Shown here piece after piece: positions 1-10,545 of a stretch of 64,000 bases of DNA. The notes below the pieces were generated by a model that saw nothing but the letters and a program-made list of their open reading frames with translations, was not told where the DNA came from and did no database searches. The first letter of the stretch is position 1, and every line of letters starts with the position of its first letter. A program made the position numbers and the translations under genes. The stretch is from the NCBI RefSeq assembly GCF_051106095.1, contig NC_135783.1, forward strand, positions 192,900,947 through 192,964,946, written 5' to 3'. This stretch comes from Pogona vitticeps (taxonomy: Eukaryota; Chordata; Lepidosauria; Squamata; Agamidae).

Positions 1-204
1 CATGGAACTTATAAGAGATTATGGGGCAGGTCGGTTTTTGAGAGGGGTTCTTTAATAGAGCCTAATGGGCAGAGAGACTACCTGTCCCTTAGTTCCTTGC
101 AGCTCCCATGAAACCTTGCCGCATCCAGCCATTTCTTTCTTCTTCAGAGGCAAGCACAACTCATTGCTCACATATGGGCAATGAAAACAGATCTAGGGAC
201 TTTA

Positions 205-718
205 CAGTGGGGTCTTGACTTGAGAACTTAATCTGTATTGGAAGGCGGTTCTCAAGTCAAAAAGTTCTCAGGTCAAATCTGCATTTCCCATAGGAATGCA
301 TTGAAAACCATTTGATCTGTATCTGCTCTTTTCCGTCTATAGAAACTAATGGGAAGCTGCTATTCTGCCTTCGACCACTAGAGGGGGATATTTTGTTTCT
401 TTTTTTCTTAGGTCAAGAAAGGTACAGGGAAGGCAGGGAAAATACAGTCCAGGCAGTACAGTACCAGGCAGTCTGAAGACTGTCTCCCAATCCACTCTCT
501 AAATGCTGGGAGGAGTGAGGAAGCAGACAGGCACCCTTTTCATTGGCCAACAGTTAACTGAAAGTTCACATTTTGCGCTTTCCCTGCCTCCCACGTGGTT
601 TTTTTTCAGTTCTTAACTCAAATCTAAGTACTTAAGTCAAGTCAATATTTTCCTATGAGAGCGGTTCTTAAGTCAAAATGTTCTTAACTCAAGCCGTTCT
701 TAAGTCAAGACCCCACTG
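205..718. mobile_element. Tc1/mariner-pogo-type MITE (TA target)
   Basis: The 514-bp element has long imperfect terminal inverted repeats beginning CAGTGGGGTCTTGACTT and is flanked by TA on both sides, the target duplication of the Tc1/mariner/pogo superfamily. Sub-terminal blocks (ggttctcaagtcaaaaagttct and its counterparts) are repeated in inverted order. It has no transposase frame, so it is non-autonomous. It lies in the TFPI intron upstream of Kunitz 2. Confidence 0.85.
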
Positions 719-2783
719 TATTTGTTTGTTTGACTATACTCCCAGAATTCTGGGTGAAGAAATTTCTGGTGAATTTTGGAGTTGCAGTCTAAAAAATGCT
801 GTAGTCCCATGCCAAGTTAGAACATCACACATCTGTAGGCTCTCTCTCGCTCTCTCATTGACACCTAGTGTACCTGAGGAAGAGCCTGCCCCAACAATCT
901 TGCGTCTTATGCACACCAGCAAATAAAACTTAGGAAAAGATAGGTTGACACAGTAGCTATTTTCCAGGGACCATGCATCTTCCAGGGTGCCCAGATTCTT
1001 CTGTTACTGTGTAAATTCGTGGGGCTGGACTTAGTCTATATCGTGGGCCTCAATAATGACCATCAGCAGGATCCATACACACAGTGGCTTTATGATCTGC
1101 AGGTTAGTTAAAAATGTAGTGATATGTTAGGCTAAATTTTTCATTTATCTTTGACAACTGAATAAAATAACGTATTTATGTATAGATTTATATATAGTGC
1201 CCATAGGTTGAATAGGAGTCTTCTCAACACATCCCACAGAAATCTCCTAGGAAAACTTTCCATACATGCTGACTTTTTCCCCCATGGTGGTCAAACCTTC
1301 TGTTCTAAAGCTTTTTCACAACATAAACAGCAGCCCAGCTGCTAAGTACAGCTGTTCTAATTTATCATCTACGGTATGTAATGTTTACTAGATTTATAGC
1401 AACAAAGAGTGGAATATTGAGCCTCTGGGATAAGAGAGGTTTGCTCATATGGATAAATAATCTTGTTCTTTAAAAATCATCACCCTAAATGGCTTTGATC
1501 ACTATGAACCTCAGAGACCACTTCATACCTGGTTACCTCTGATTTCATTTCCATCTGATTACATTTCATTGGGTTAAAAGAGGATTGCTCAGATATTTGA
1601 TTTGCTGTATAAACACTGTAACATTTTTTAATTATTGGTGAATAAGCCTCACATAACAACAATGCTTAATGTCTTCCCAAAAATTGTTATAAGTTTGTCT
1701 TGTGTACAAAATGAATACCATATGGACAGTGATGTTTTTTTTTTCAAGATGAATAAGTACTATTCACCTTTGTATTTGGAGCATCCATCCTCACATGGCA
1801 CGCCATGCCACTTTCATTGTCCCAGCTCAATTAATTTGCTTTTGGATATTTTTCTTCTTGGCTTTGCTCGCGATCATCTTGAATTAGGAAAGGAGCCCAC
1901 TGGGATGAAATCCATGGAGATCAGCGTGGCTTCCAACATCACAGTGATCTGAGGACTGGAAACGCTGTGTTGCCAAGGGCTTCTTTTTCAAACTGTAAAA
2001 GGGAAAAAAAACGACTGACTTTTAATAAGCAAGGTGATTTGCCCGAGGAGTGTGGGCATCCTTAGGCAGAGCAGGCCCCTGGCATATAACAGCAGCAGTT
2101 CATTTATCATTTTGATATTAAAATGCACAAAATCCCCCAGGGGAAAAATAAAGAAACTCATATGACAATCTGAAGGTGCCACAGAGTTTTGATATTTCCA
2201 AGCAGACCTGAAAACAAACATAAACTTTTTCAGTGCCATCTCCTTATAGAGCCTTATGAGTATTTCATTCCTTTACTAGTTCTAGTGGATTCAAATGGCT
2301 ACAAACACCAGGAGGTTGATAGTTTTACCTCAAGAGCTGAGGAGAAAGTTAATTTCATAATTTTCTGAAAGACTTGAAAGTAGGGTTCAAGGATAGGGTG
2401 TGGGTGAAAGAATTCATTAAACTTCCCACTCACCTATTTTTTTAATTGCCACCTATTTTTATTGCCTGGTTGGCAATGGCAGCCACATTTCGAATGGCTA
2501 TATAGCAATCTTTTCTCCCTTCTTAATTGTGGGACTCCAGAGTGAGGACATAAAATATTCGAGCCATAGTATAGTATGGTGTAGTATTCTGTGGATTGTT
2601 TTACTTGTGTATTTGGATATTGGTCTTTGACTGTATCAAAGGTGATGATTGATTGATTCATTGATTGAGATTAAAAATGGCAGCAGCAACCGGTGAAAGT
2701 TTGATGCCACTAACAGTAAGTTTATTCCATACTAGGGATGGGAAAAAATACTGGCTAAATTGCTTTTTGGTGATGGTTTAAGC
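719..2783. other. TFPI intron, no gene recognised
   Basis: Intron sequence upstream of Kunitz 2. Apart from an open 117-bp stretch at 986-1102 with splice-like ends (see findings), I see no exon, RNA gene or clear repeat. Confidence 0.6.
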
Positions 2784-2919
2784 CAGTGGTTCTTAACCTT
2801 TGTTACTCGGATGCTTTTGAACTGCAACTCACAGAAACCCCAGTCAGGACAGCTGGTGGTGAAGGCTTCTGGGAGTTGCAGTCCAAAACTCCTGAGTAAC
2901 CCAAGGTTAAGAACCAGTG
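2784..2919. mobile_element. hAT-type MITE, 136 bp
   Basis: Ends are CAGTGGTTCTTAACC and, inverted, CACTGGTTCTTAACC. The flanks carry a perfect 8-bp target duplication GTTTAAGC (2776-2783 and 2920-2927). The interior is close to a palindrome. No coding capacity. Confidence 0.9.
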
Positions 2920-2927
2920 GTTTAAGC

Positions 2928-3753
2928 TATCTCAACATGCTAAATCCCCTCAATGAGGAGTTTTAAAGCCCCAGGAGATTCTTTACCTCAAGCCAAGAAT
3001 GAAAGAGCTCTTTCCCACCCCACAGGTGCTCTGTAATTTGTATAAACTGTCTATACCTCCTTTTCATTTTGAATAAAGTATTTGTGTGAGCATGCTACTC
3101 ACACAGAGATAGAAAGTGCAGAACAATGAGCTGATTTGTTTCAAAGGGGTAAACAACTCATCTAGTATTTCAGATCCTCAAAACAGGTAGCATCCTATTT
3201 AGGAGCAATTTGCACAAAATAGGCACTTTTGTACAAAAATTGGCAGGTATTTTGAGCAAAACATCCTTCTCAGCTCTAACCAATGCAGGAATTCTACTGA
3301 CAGTATCAAAGGATGCCCTGCATCCTCTCATTCAGGAGGACGAGAATGTTACAGTTCCTCATCTTTCCCAGGGAGGATGAGGCAAGTAAGGAGTTACATC
3401 CTCCCTAGTGATTTGTTGTGCTTTTCTGATCTTGTTTGTCATTTACTTACAACTAGTTGTGCCTCCGGTATCACCAAAGTGCTCTCCAACAGAATGAATA
3501 GTTTGAAAACTGGATTAGGAAACAAAGGTTGAATTCAAATTAACCCTAATCTATGAAAATCTTCCATTATTAAAACTAGAACATTGAACAGTTGCTTAGA
3601 TTTGTACCAGTGAAATTAATGAGACTGAGAAGTGTTTAATTTTTGGTGATGTGGTGATTTCATCATCCAGTCAATAGATATCAATAAGCTAATCATGGAA
3701 AATCAGACATAATTGTTTTTTTTTTTTTTCTTGAAACAAAATCTTATTCCCAG
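2928..3753. other. TFPI intron before Kunitz 2
   Basis: No gene or clear repeat seen. A T-run at about 3716-3730 forms part of the polypyrimidine region leading to the Kunitz-2 acceptor. Confidence 0.55.
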
Positions 3754-3930
3754 AACAGCCTGAATTCTGCCTTCTGGAAAATGACCCTGGAGTCTGCCGT
3801 GGATTGATTACCAGGTACTTCTACAACAGAGAGTCACTGAAGTGTGAAAAGTTCCTGTATGGTGGTTGCCTAGGAAACCAAAACAACTTTCGGTCTTTGA
3901 AGGAATGCCAGGATACCTGCCAAGATACGT
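3754..3930 (+). CDS. TFPI: TFPI exon, Kunitz domain 2
   Basis: This exon codes for the second Kunitz serine-protease-inhibitor domain of tissue factor pathway inhibitor, the secreted or endothelial-surface protein that blocks factor Xa and the tissue factor-VIIa complex; in mammals Kunitz 2 is the factor Xa binding domain. The translation starts QPEFCLLENDPGVCRGLITR and shows the full six-cysteine pattern C-x8-C-x15-C-x7-C-x12-C-x3-C. The P1 residue after the second cysteine is Arg, as in human Kunitz 2, and the YGGC and GNQNNF motifs match. The exon is 177 bp, enters after a pyrimidine-rich tract ending cccag, leaves at a consensus donor (acgt/gtaagt), and is phase 1 on both sides. An alternative cut two bases earlier would break the phase shared by all other exons. 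It is the first TFPI exon visible; Kunitz 1 must lie upstream of the window. Homology by inspection is unambiguous. Confidence 0.96.
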
Positions 3931-4680
3931 GTAAGTGGGCTCGTCTTCTGGGACTAAATGCCTTGGTGCCTGTAACATGATGAATAGATCAAGAAGCTGT
4001 TGCCCCACACTTATGCTGGAATGACAAGCATTGATCCTTGGACTGAGAGAAGCCACCACCACCACCAGGGGCCCACAGGCATGACTGTATAGTTGATCCC
4101 ATTCCAAAATGGTTGCAAAACAGTTCAAGCTCCATTTGAGGTGGTGATACAGATTCAATTATCTCTTTTCTCTAGAGGACTTCCCGGCTGCTATGGCCAA
4201 TAAGGAGAGCTGTACTATTTCATATCTCAAAGTAAGGGTTGCTTAGTTGGATATTCCTCTGATTTGCAGAGGTTCCAGCAGCATGGAAATGCATAATGTT
4301 AAGGCCGCCCAGGGCATAATGGCATTACCTGTCCTGGCAATTTGCTCTCCAAGGTGTTCACCACATCCTGGCTAATGGCAGAGCTTGCCTCGCACACGCC
4401 TTTCCTCTAAAGATTCTATATGCACACGCTGTAGCATTTTTATTCCTTAGCCTGGGAATGAAGCAAAGATGGAGGCTAATTATTAAATCATCTTTGGAAA
4501 AGCTGTGTGAATCACGCAGCAGCAAAGTACAACATTTCTGAATATGAGATGGGAATAAATATGGCTTTTGTAAAATATAAGTGAAATAGAATTCTAAAAA
4601 TATCTTGTGTTTAAATAATATTCCACCCAAATGTATTATTTTTATGAAACACCTTTTTTCATCCTCATGGAAATCTCAAA

Positions 4681-4923
4681 CAGAGATGGGCAGAACCAGC
4701 GGTTCTTCCCCAGTTTGTTTACCTCTGCAACGGGTGTTCAACTATTCGGTGCCCCACCCCTCTCAGAGGCCACATCCCTGCTTACTTTCCCCCACCTCCT
4801 CCCAGTACTGCCTCTGAGTGGATGCCCGCCAAAGGGGACGAGATGCCAAACCACCAAACACTTGTTGCAGCGGTAAATGAACCAGCATGAACCGCCAAAC
4901 TGGCGGTTTGTGCCCCTCTCTAG
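4681..4923. mobile_element. hAT-type MITE, about 240 bp
   Basis: Terminal inverted repeats are cagagatgggcagaacc on the left and, inverted, ctagagaggggcacaaacc on the right. Both flanks carry TCTCAAA, consistent with a 7-8 bp target duplication. The interior is GC-richer than the surrounding intron. No coding capacity; exact ends are uncertain by one or two bases. Confidence 0.7.
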
Positions 4924-4967
4924 TCTCAAATGCAATCCTTAGATTCTGTTTGCACAAGGTGTAAGAC

Positions 4968-5046
4968 TGTTTATTTGTTTGTTTGTTTGCTTGCTTGCTT
5001 ATTTGTTTCTTTGCTGGCTGGCTGGCTTGCTTGCTGGTTTGTTTGA
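4968..5046. repeat. Degenerate (GTTT/GCTT/GGCT) simple repeat
   Basis: A tract of interrupted four-base units changes from tttg to cttg to ctgg and back. It lies next to the preceding MITE in the intron between Kunitz 2 and linker copy A. Confidence 0.7.
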
Positions 5047-5437
5047 GATATTTATGTGCCACATAAATAGATGCCAAGCAGTCTTAAAATGAAGGAAAAT
5101 TAACCCATCAAACCTCACATCACAAACTAACATTGATAACCAAGTAAAACTTAAAGCTTAATTTAAACTAAGACAAGGCATTGCAAAACTAATGGCAAGG
5201 CCTTACTCACCATATAATGCCCGCTTGCTCAGGTGTTGCTTCCGTTAGTTGTGGCTCTTGTGTGACCTCTAGCAGAATACCATGAATGCTTCAGATTTTT
5301 CTGCTTTTCAAACCTTGGATATGACCCACAGTAAAAAGAAAGATTAAAATAATGTATTGATGTTGTACTAAGTATGTGGCAGTCATCATGTTCTCTTCCC
5401 AATACAGAGCCTCTGTATCATTGTTTCTTTCTTCCAG

Positions 5438-5521
5438 ACCCTTTAATCAATGCACTGCAAACAGAGGAGGACAATTTGCCCTTTAACGAAGCTGGTAACA
5501 GTACTCCAATTGTGCAGCGAG
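5438..5521 (+). CDS. TFPI: TFPI linker exon, copy A (between Kunitz 2 and 3)
   Basis: An 84-bp, phase 1-1 exon coding for 28 residues of the acidic linker between Kunitz 2 and Kunitz 3. The readable core is PLINALQTEEDN followed by NSTPIVQR. It is preceded by a good polypyrimidine tract ending ttccag and followed by gtatac. It contains an N-S-T glycosylation sequon near its end, in the same relative place as the NNSLTP segment of the human linker. Two more exons of the same length, phase and pattern follow, whereas mammals have one linker segment here. Splicing from the Kunitz-2 exon makes the junction codon TAC (Tyr). Its role is inferred to be a flexible spacer. The downstream intron shows stretches resembling those after copies B and C, pointing to duplication of a genomic block. 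Identification rests on position, splice signals and similarity to its sisters. Confidence 0.9.
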
Positions 5522-6686
5522 GTATACATTTAAAAAGCTTGTTGTGGAATAAGAATTAAGGAAATTCCCATCATTCTTCCTTGAATTCTGATTCCTAGGA
5601 GAGACGATACTGTTTTTCATTTCAAACGAGGGGTTGTGGATTCAAATCTTTCTCTCGTTTAGAGAATCCCAGGCACATGGAAAGCTACCGTGTCACATGG
5701 CAATGAGGAAGGAGAATTATGTCTGGTGCATTTGTTAAATTTCAAACATTTCTTCACAAAAGTGAGAGAAAACATGGGAATGTGGGAGAAGGCAAAAGTG
5801 AAGGATTCACACCAAAGGATGAGGAAAAAGGCACTTAGTTCCCAGCTCTTCAAAATTTGGCCTTCAATCCCTGTGTATTCAGCCATGTTTCTTCTGCCAC
5901 ATTAGAACTGCTGTTCTTTCTCCTGACTGGCTACTCATTTTTAATAGTGTCATGGCAGGAAGGCACATGGTGGTTCTCTCCATATTGAAAATAGCTGTAC
6001 TGAGTGAATACAATGGTATGGTTGTGTTTGGTCAGTTGGTTCATTTTGGGGAAGAACATCAGAATGCAGAAATTTCTTCATAAATTCAACAGTAGGAAAG
6101 TGAGGGGTTTTTTTATTTAAAAAAAAACCCAATGTGGGAGGAAGTGAAACTGACAGATCCACCTATTCTTCCCAGAGAGAAGTCTGGGATGAAACTCTAT
6201 TTCCTGAAATGCAAAGGATCGCACACGCCTTTTAATGTGTTCTATCAAAAACAAACAGCCATTCAGAATATACCAGCCGAGTCCTGACCCCCTACCCCAC
6301 AAATTTACATGAATGTACTGTAAAGACAATGTTTTTTTCCTTAATATGGAAGAAAAGAAAAGTGGAAGGGTACTATTTAAATCCTTCTTGAAGAAATTAT
6401 GTGAGCAACATGGCAGCAATGAAGCATATTGCTGAGCACAGAGTGGGAACACCTTTTGTAAAATGTAATTGTAAATGAACTGAACAGTGGTGACTTTTTA
6501 AAGGACAAGGAAGGAGGAGATATTGTGCAACAGCAAATTACTACCATCCACGGTGTTGAAAAACAGCCCTGACCATTGCTTTGTGTTTGGGTGAGAAGTG
6601 GTTAACTGATGAAAAAAAGGAATCGGCTTCTGGGATTTTCCCTTGTGCAGTCTCACTTGGTGAATGGTAGTGAACATCCTCTAGAC
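5522..6686. other. TFPI intron between linker copies A and B
   Basis: Intron 3' of copy A. Blocks at about 5575-5610 and 6350-6500 resemble sequence at similar distance after copy B, and the near block also resembles sequence after copy C. This suggests the linker exon was duplicated with flanking intron. No other gene seen. Confidence 0.5.
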
Positions 6687-6822
6687 CAGTGGTGTCGAAC
6701 TGTGGCCCTCCAGATGTTCTTGGACTTCAACTCCCAGAAGCCTTCACCACCCCCTCTGCTGGCCAGGATTTCTGGGAGTTGAAGGCCAAGAACATCTGGA
6801 GGGCCACAGTTCGACACCACTG
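6687..6822. mobile_element. hAT-type MITE, 136 bp
   Basis: The ends are CAGTGGTGTCGAACTGTGGC and its inverted counterpart, with about 35 bp of nearly perfect inverted repeat. The flanking 8-bp target duplication is CTCTAGAC (6679-6686 and 6823-6830). The interior ttcaactcccagaag is typical of this reptile and mammal MITE style. No coding capacity. Confidence 0.92.
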
Positions 6823-7090
6823 CTCTAGACCATCTTGATGGCTGCCATGGGTTTCATCAACATTCAGGCTGCCCTTTGCTAGGCAAAACGTGGCATCCTT
6901 TTTCTGCAGCCAACACAGGGATGGTATTGGGTCATTACCTGGCTTTTTGAATTCATGGGTACAGAAGCACAATATCCCACATTCAGAAACCACAGGGATT
7001 TTTTAAAAATTAAATACATCAGTCACTCCTTCCTGGCTCCACTACACACAGTGTTTAAAACCTGTTTTATCACTGACTCTTTCCTTCCAG

Positions 7091-7174
7091 CTCCTTTAGT
7101 GGCCATGTCTCAAGCAGAGAACGACAGCTTGCTCTTTAGCACAGCAGACAGTAGGACTCCACATGTCCAAAAGG
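7091..7174 (+). CDS. TFPI: TFPI linker exon, copy B
   Basis: Second 84-bp phase 1-1 linker exon. The core reads PLVAMSQAENDS, then RTPHVQK, aligning without gaps to copies A and C (PL at the start, an acidic N/D-containing centre, TPxV near the end). It follows a pyrimidine-rich acceptor (ctctttccttccag) and ends at a consensus-like donor (gg/gtatgt). The late sequon seen in A and C is lost here (DSRT), but an N-D-S sequon appears earlier in the exon. Joined after copy A the junction codon is GCT (Ala); joined directly after Kunitz 2 it would be TCT (Ser). No stop or frameshift is present, so it looks functional rather than decayed, although expression cannot be judged from DNA alone. Confidence 0.86.
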
Positions 7175-8154
7175 GTATGTATGAAAAAACATACTGTCCA
7201 GTAACATTGCACAGGGTTTCAAAAAGGAGGGTTTAACATTTCCCTTCCTTCTTCTGGGGTTCCAGTTCATAAGCAGGCCTCAGATCTCAGGAGAGAAGTT
7301 GAATGATTTGCAGAATTCCATGTCTGCAGAAGTCCAAGTTAGAATTTTGGTCAGTTGAGAACTCCCCACCAGTAGGGCCACTGGCCTTCCTGACTAAAGA
7401 ATTCTGGGAGCAGTATTCAAAAAAGAAAATTTCTAATCTTTGTTGCAAACACATAGAAAGCCAGAATGTTGAGGAAAATGTTGGATGGCAAACTTACTAC
7501 TTGAAAATGCTGACAGGCAACCCCTCACCATTAGTCTGAAGTCATAATTGTCCCTCCTCCACAACATCTTTTGATGAAGTTTTTGAACTGACAGCATGCA
7601 GCTAGTCTCTCTCTCCCCCCCCTCTCTCAGTTTTACCCTGGGGAAAAAGCAAAAGGGAAGGATAGTCATTAAATCTTGAAGAAATGATGGAACACTACAG
7701 TAGCAAATCAGTGGCCTGCTGAATCTTCAGTGGGAATGACTGGCTTTGAAAAATGTGACTGAATTCCTAATGAAAAGGAAATACAGTACATACAAAATAA
7801 TATTATGCTTGCTAGCTCTCTCTGTGTGTGAGGGGGGGAAGAGAGAGAGACTGCATCCATATATATACTGTATAATATGTAAAACTATGGTTTCAAATGA
7901 TGCACTGCCGTAATATTGAACTATCCACAAGATGTGGGTGCACAGCCTGAAGAAGATGATTTATCATAAACAGCTAGTTGTTATTTTTTCAATGGTCTGA
8001 TAAAGGTATCACCTGCTCTTGCATTTGTATTATTTTTGGGGACCATGCAGTCTTTTTCCATTTTTCCCCTGCCATAAAATTAATTATGTGCCAATAAGAT
8101 GTTTTCTGTGCACATTATTTTAAAAACCTCTTATCTCTGCTTCTGTTCTTTCAG
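7175..8154. other. TFPI intron between linker copies B and C
   Basis: Contains a C/T-rich run near 7607-7630 and a GA-rich run near 7840-7852, and blocks resembling the intron after copy A. No gene or clear mobile element. Confidence 0.5.
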
Positions 8155-8238
8155 TGCCTTTATCCAATGGACTGAAAACAGAGGATGATGTTGCGATGTT
8201 TAGCAGAGTGAATGAAAGCACCCCACTTGTTGAACAAG
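8155..8238 (+). CDS. TFPI: TFPI linker exon, copy C
   Basis: Third 84-bp phase 1-1 linker exon. The core reads PLSNGLKTEDDVAMF, then NESTPLVEQ. Of the three copies it keeps an NG-hydrophobic segment that most resembles the human linker (NGFQVDN...NNSLTP). The acceptor is ttctgttctttcag and the donor ag/gtatgc. An N-E-S sequon is present. Preceding intron sequence (taaaacct...ttatc...ctg) resembles that before copy B. After copy B or A the junction codon is GTG (Val); spliced directly to Kunitz 2 it would give TGT, an unpaired cysteine, so that junction would be structurally awkward. It is intact, in frame with Kunitz 3, and probably used. Confidence 0.88.
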
Positions 8239-8555
8239 GTATGCATTGTTTCAAAAGGATTAGGAATACCACTATAGTATTTCTTATCTGAATCTCTTTC
8301 TGAAGTTCTGATTAGCCTGTCTTATTTCCAGAGAAGAACCATCAGAAAGCAGAAGTTAATACAAAAGTAGTTAGTATTATGAAAAAGATTTGTAGAGGAG
8401 AATGGAAAGAAATTGGTAGAAAAGGAGATAACAGCTTAACTAATGGTCCATCAGTGCAGCCCAATATCTGCCAGAGGAAGAACTCGCTACTAGCTAAGAA
8501 ACTATGAATCCTTTAAAAAAACAGCAAGCAAATTTTGCATTTGTGGGAGTCAAAA

Positions 8556-8801
8556 GACTCGTAAGTTGCACTAAAGTAGACCTATTGAATCAGTGGAGAT
8601 TTGGTGAGTCGACTCCTCAGTAAGTTTCATGGACTCAAATGGGCCTATTCTAATTGTGACTTACTATACCAAAGTAATTCATAACTTGAGCAGGCCCATG
8701 TGAATCAGTGGAATTTATGGAGGACTTGACTCACCAAAGCCCCACTGATTCAATGGGCCTGCTCTAGCATAGCTTATTCTGCTAAACAATAGGATTTCAA
8801 A
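8556..8801. mobile_element. Palindromic MITE, family P, copy 1
   Basis: One of four related elements in the window. It shows the internal blocks 'attgaatcagtgg(a)gatttggtgagtc' and 'aaatgggcctattctaattg' and, inverted, 'gactcaccaaagcccc' and 'caatgggcctgctctag', so the two halves are inverted copies of each other. The right end reads ataggatttcaaa, the family terminus being aggatttcag; the left terminus is eroded. No coding capacity. Confidence 0.7.
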
Positions 8802-9603
8802 GTTTTCTGCTTTGCATTTGTTTATTTATTCAAAGTGTTGTGAATGCTGCAGTTTGCTGTAAATTTCAGTTCCGTAGGATTTTCCTCTGCACTGCACTGC
8901 CAACATGGAATTTTTTTTTGTCTTTCTTAAACTTGGAGCCAAGATCTTTGTCTGTTGGTGGTTGTGTTGCAATCCTGTGTGGTGTATTGGCAACATGGGG
9001 AAGCATTTGGGAGACTCATTAAAATACCAGACAATTGATGTTGGATTGGTTTGTTTTTATATGCAATCATACGTATCATTGCATCAGGATTACTTTGTGG
9101 CGATGATTTTTCAGGCTGTGACTGACGCCCTCAAATTAGTAGAAAGCTAAGTAATGGACATGCATATTTTGATAGGAATTAAGTATATACTGTGATGACT
9201 TCCTTATCTTAGATCTTGATTTATATCTAATCTGAGAGCAGTGCTTTAAGGATGCACTACAAATATTTCTCCATAGATCTTTACTCTGTCAAAGACTGAG
9301 GCATGTCATTTTTAACTTTTTTTTTACAATTCACAGTTGTATGGGAGGGAGAAGGCAACAGCTGGAAAAAGACTGATCATTTTCATCACATTTTGCTTCT
9401 GGCAATCTGCATTTCTACCCATATGTGCATCTGGTGACTGGCAGGCAGTTTCTGGATTGTGCATACTGGCTAGAAAACATGGGAAGTGTGCTGGGAGCAA
9501 CCAACAAGATCTCCTCAATAAAGTTTGGCTACGTGCAAGTTTGGAGAGTGTTGTGTCATTTTTGGCATTGCAGCTGTAGACACCATTCAGGTCGCAATCC
9601 AAT

Positions 9604-10545
9604 AACCTATTTATTTATTTATTTATTTATTTATTTGCCGCTGACTTAGTGCAAATCCCTACTCTAAGTGATTTACAACAAACCAAAAAAGGGAAATAAG
9701 CAAACAACACAAATCATAAACCGAACCACACCTACACTGGACATACGTGAGACATATACAATGTATTAAAAACCGCAAGAGATGGCAGAAACAAGGAACT
9801 GTTGGCCTAAGGGAGGATGTTCCTGAATGCCTCTTGAAAGAGGACCATTTTCAGCATCCTCTTAAAAGATGGTAGAGAGGGCAACCTGATGTACTTCCAT
9901 TGGGAGCCTATTCCAAGGGTAAGGGGCCACAACCAAGAAGGTGTGTTTTCTGTTGACTATCTTCTTTGACTTTCTTGGTGTAGTAACTTGAAGAAGTGAA
10001 GCCTATGAATAATGAGTGATGTGGGCTGATGCTCTTAGGAAAAGATGCTCTGACAAGTAATGGGACCCCAAACCACTGAGGGATTTATAGACTAGCACAA
10101 AAATCTGGAACCGGGCCCAGAACACAACAGGAAGCCAATGCAGGCAAACCAAGACCTGAGAGATGTGATCCAATTTGTTCACACTTGACACCAGTCTGAC
10201 TGCTGCATTCCACACCCATTGTAATCTCTGGATAAGCCTCAATGGCAGGTCCATATAGTGTTACAGCAGTCAATCTTAGAAATCATCAGCGCATGCACCA
10301 ATGTTATCAGGGATGCAGCATCTAGGCAGGAGTGCATCTGGGCGATCAGTCTAAATTGGTTAATGGCTGAAATGGACACAGCCAATAATTGGTGTTCTAA
10401 AGACAGGGCTGAGTCCAAAAGCACACTCAAGTGGGCTATAGTGACTGGGTGTGACTATGCAGAGGACTGTGCTATCAGTCTGCTGTTTGTAGATGCTGCC
10501 GCTGGCAAAGCCTGTGCTTGACTTCAAGTTTTGCACACCACTCAT
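9604..10545 (-). mobile_element. L2-like LINE 3' part, degraded
   Basis: The minus strand codes for two broken reverse-transcriptase C-terminal segments. One contains SVLLDSALSLEHQ...INQFRLI and LITLVHALMISKIDCCNTI, the other VWNAAVRLVSS...DHISQVLVCLHWLPV. These are the hallmark C-terminal motifs of L2-clade LINEs. The element ends at the left in an (ATTT)n tract at 9604-9637, which is an AAAT tail on the element's strand. It is 5' truncated and has shifted frames. It lies in the TFPI intron between linker copy C and Kunitz 3. Confidence 0.8.

Noticed and set aside
1-3753. Search for the Kunitz-1 exon
   Set aside because: No six-cysteine pattern or YGGC-type motif before 3754; it is presumably upstream of the window.
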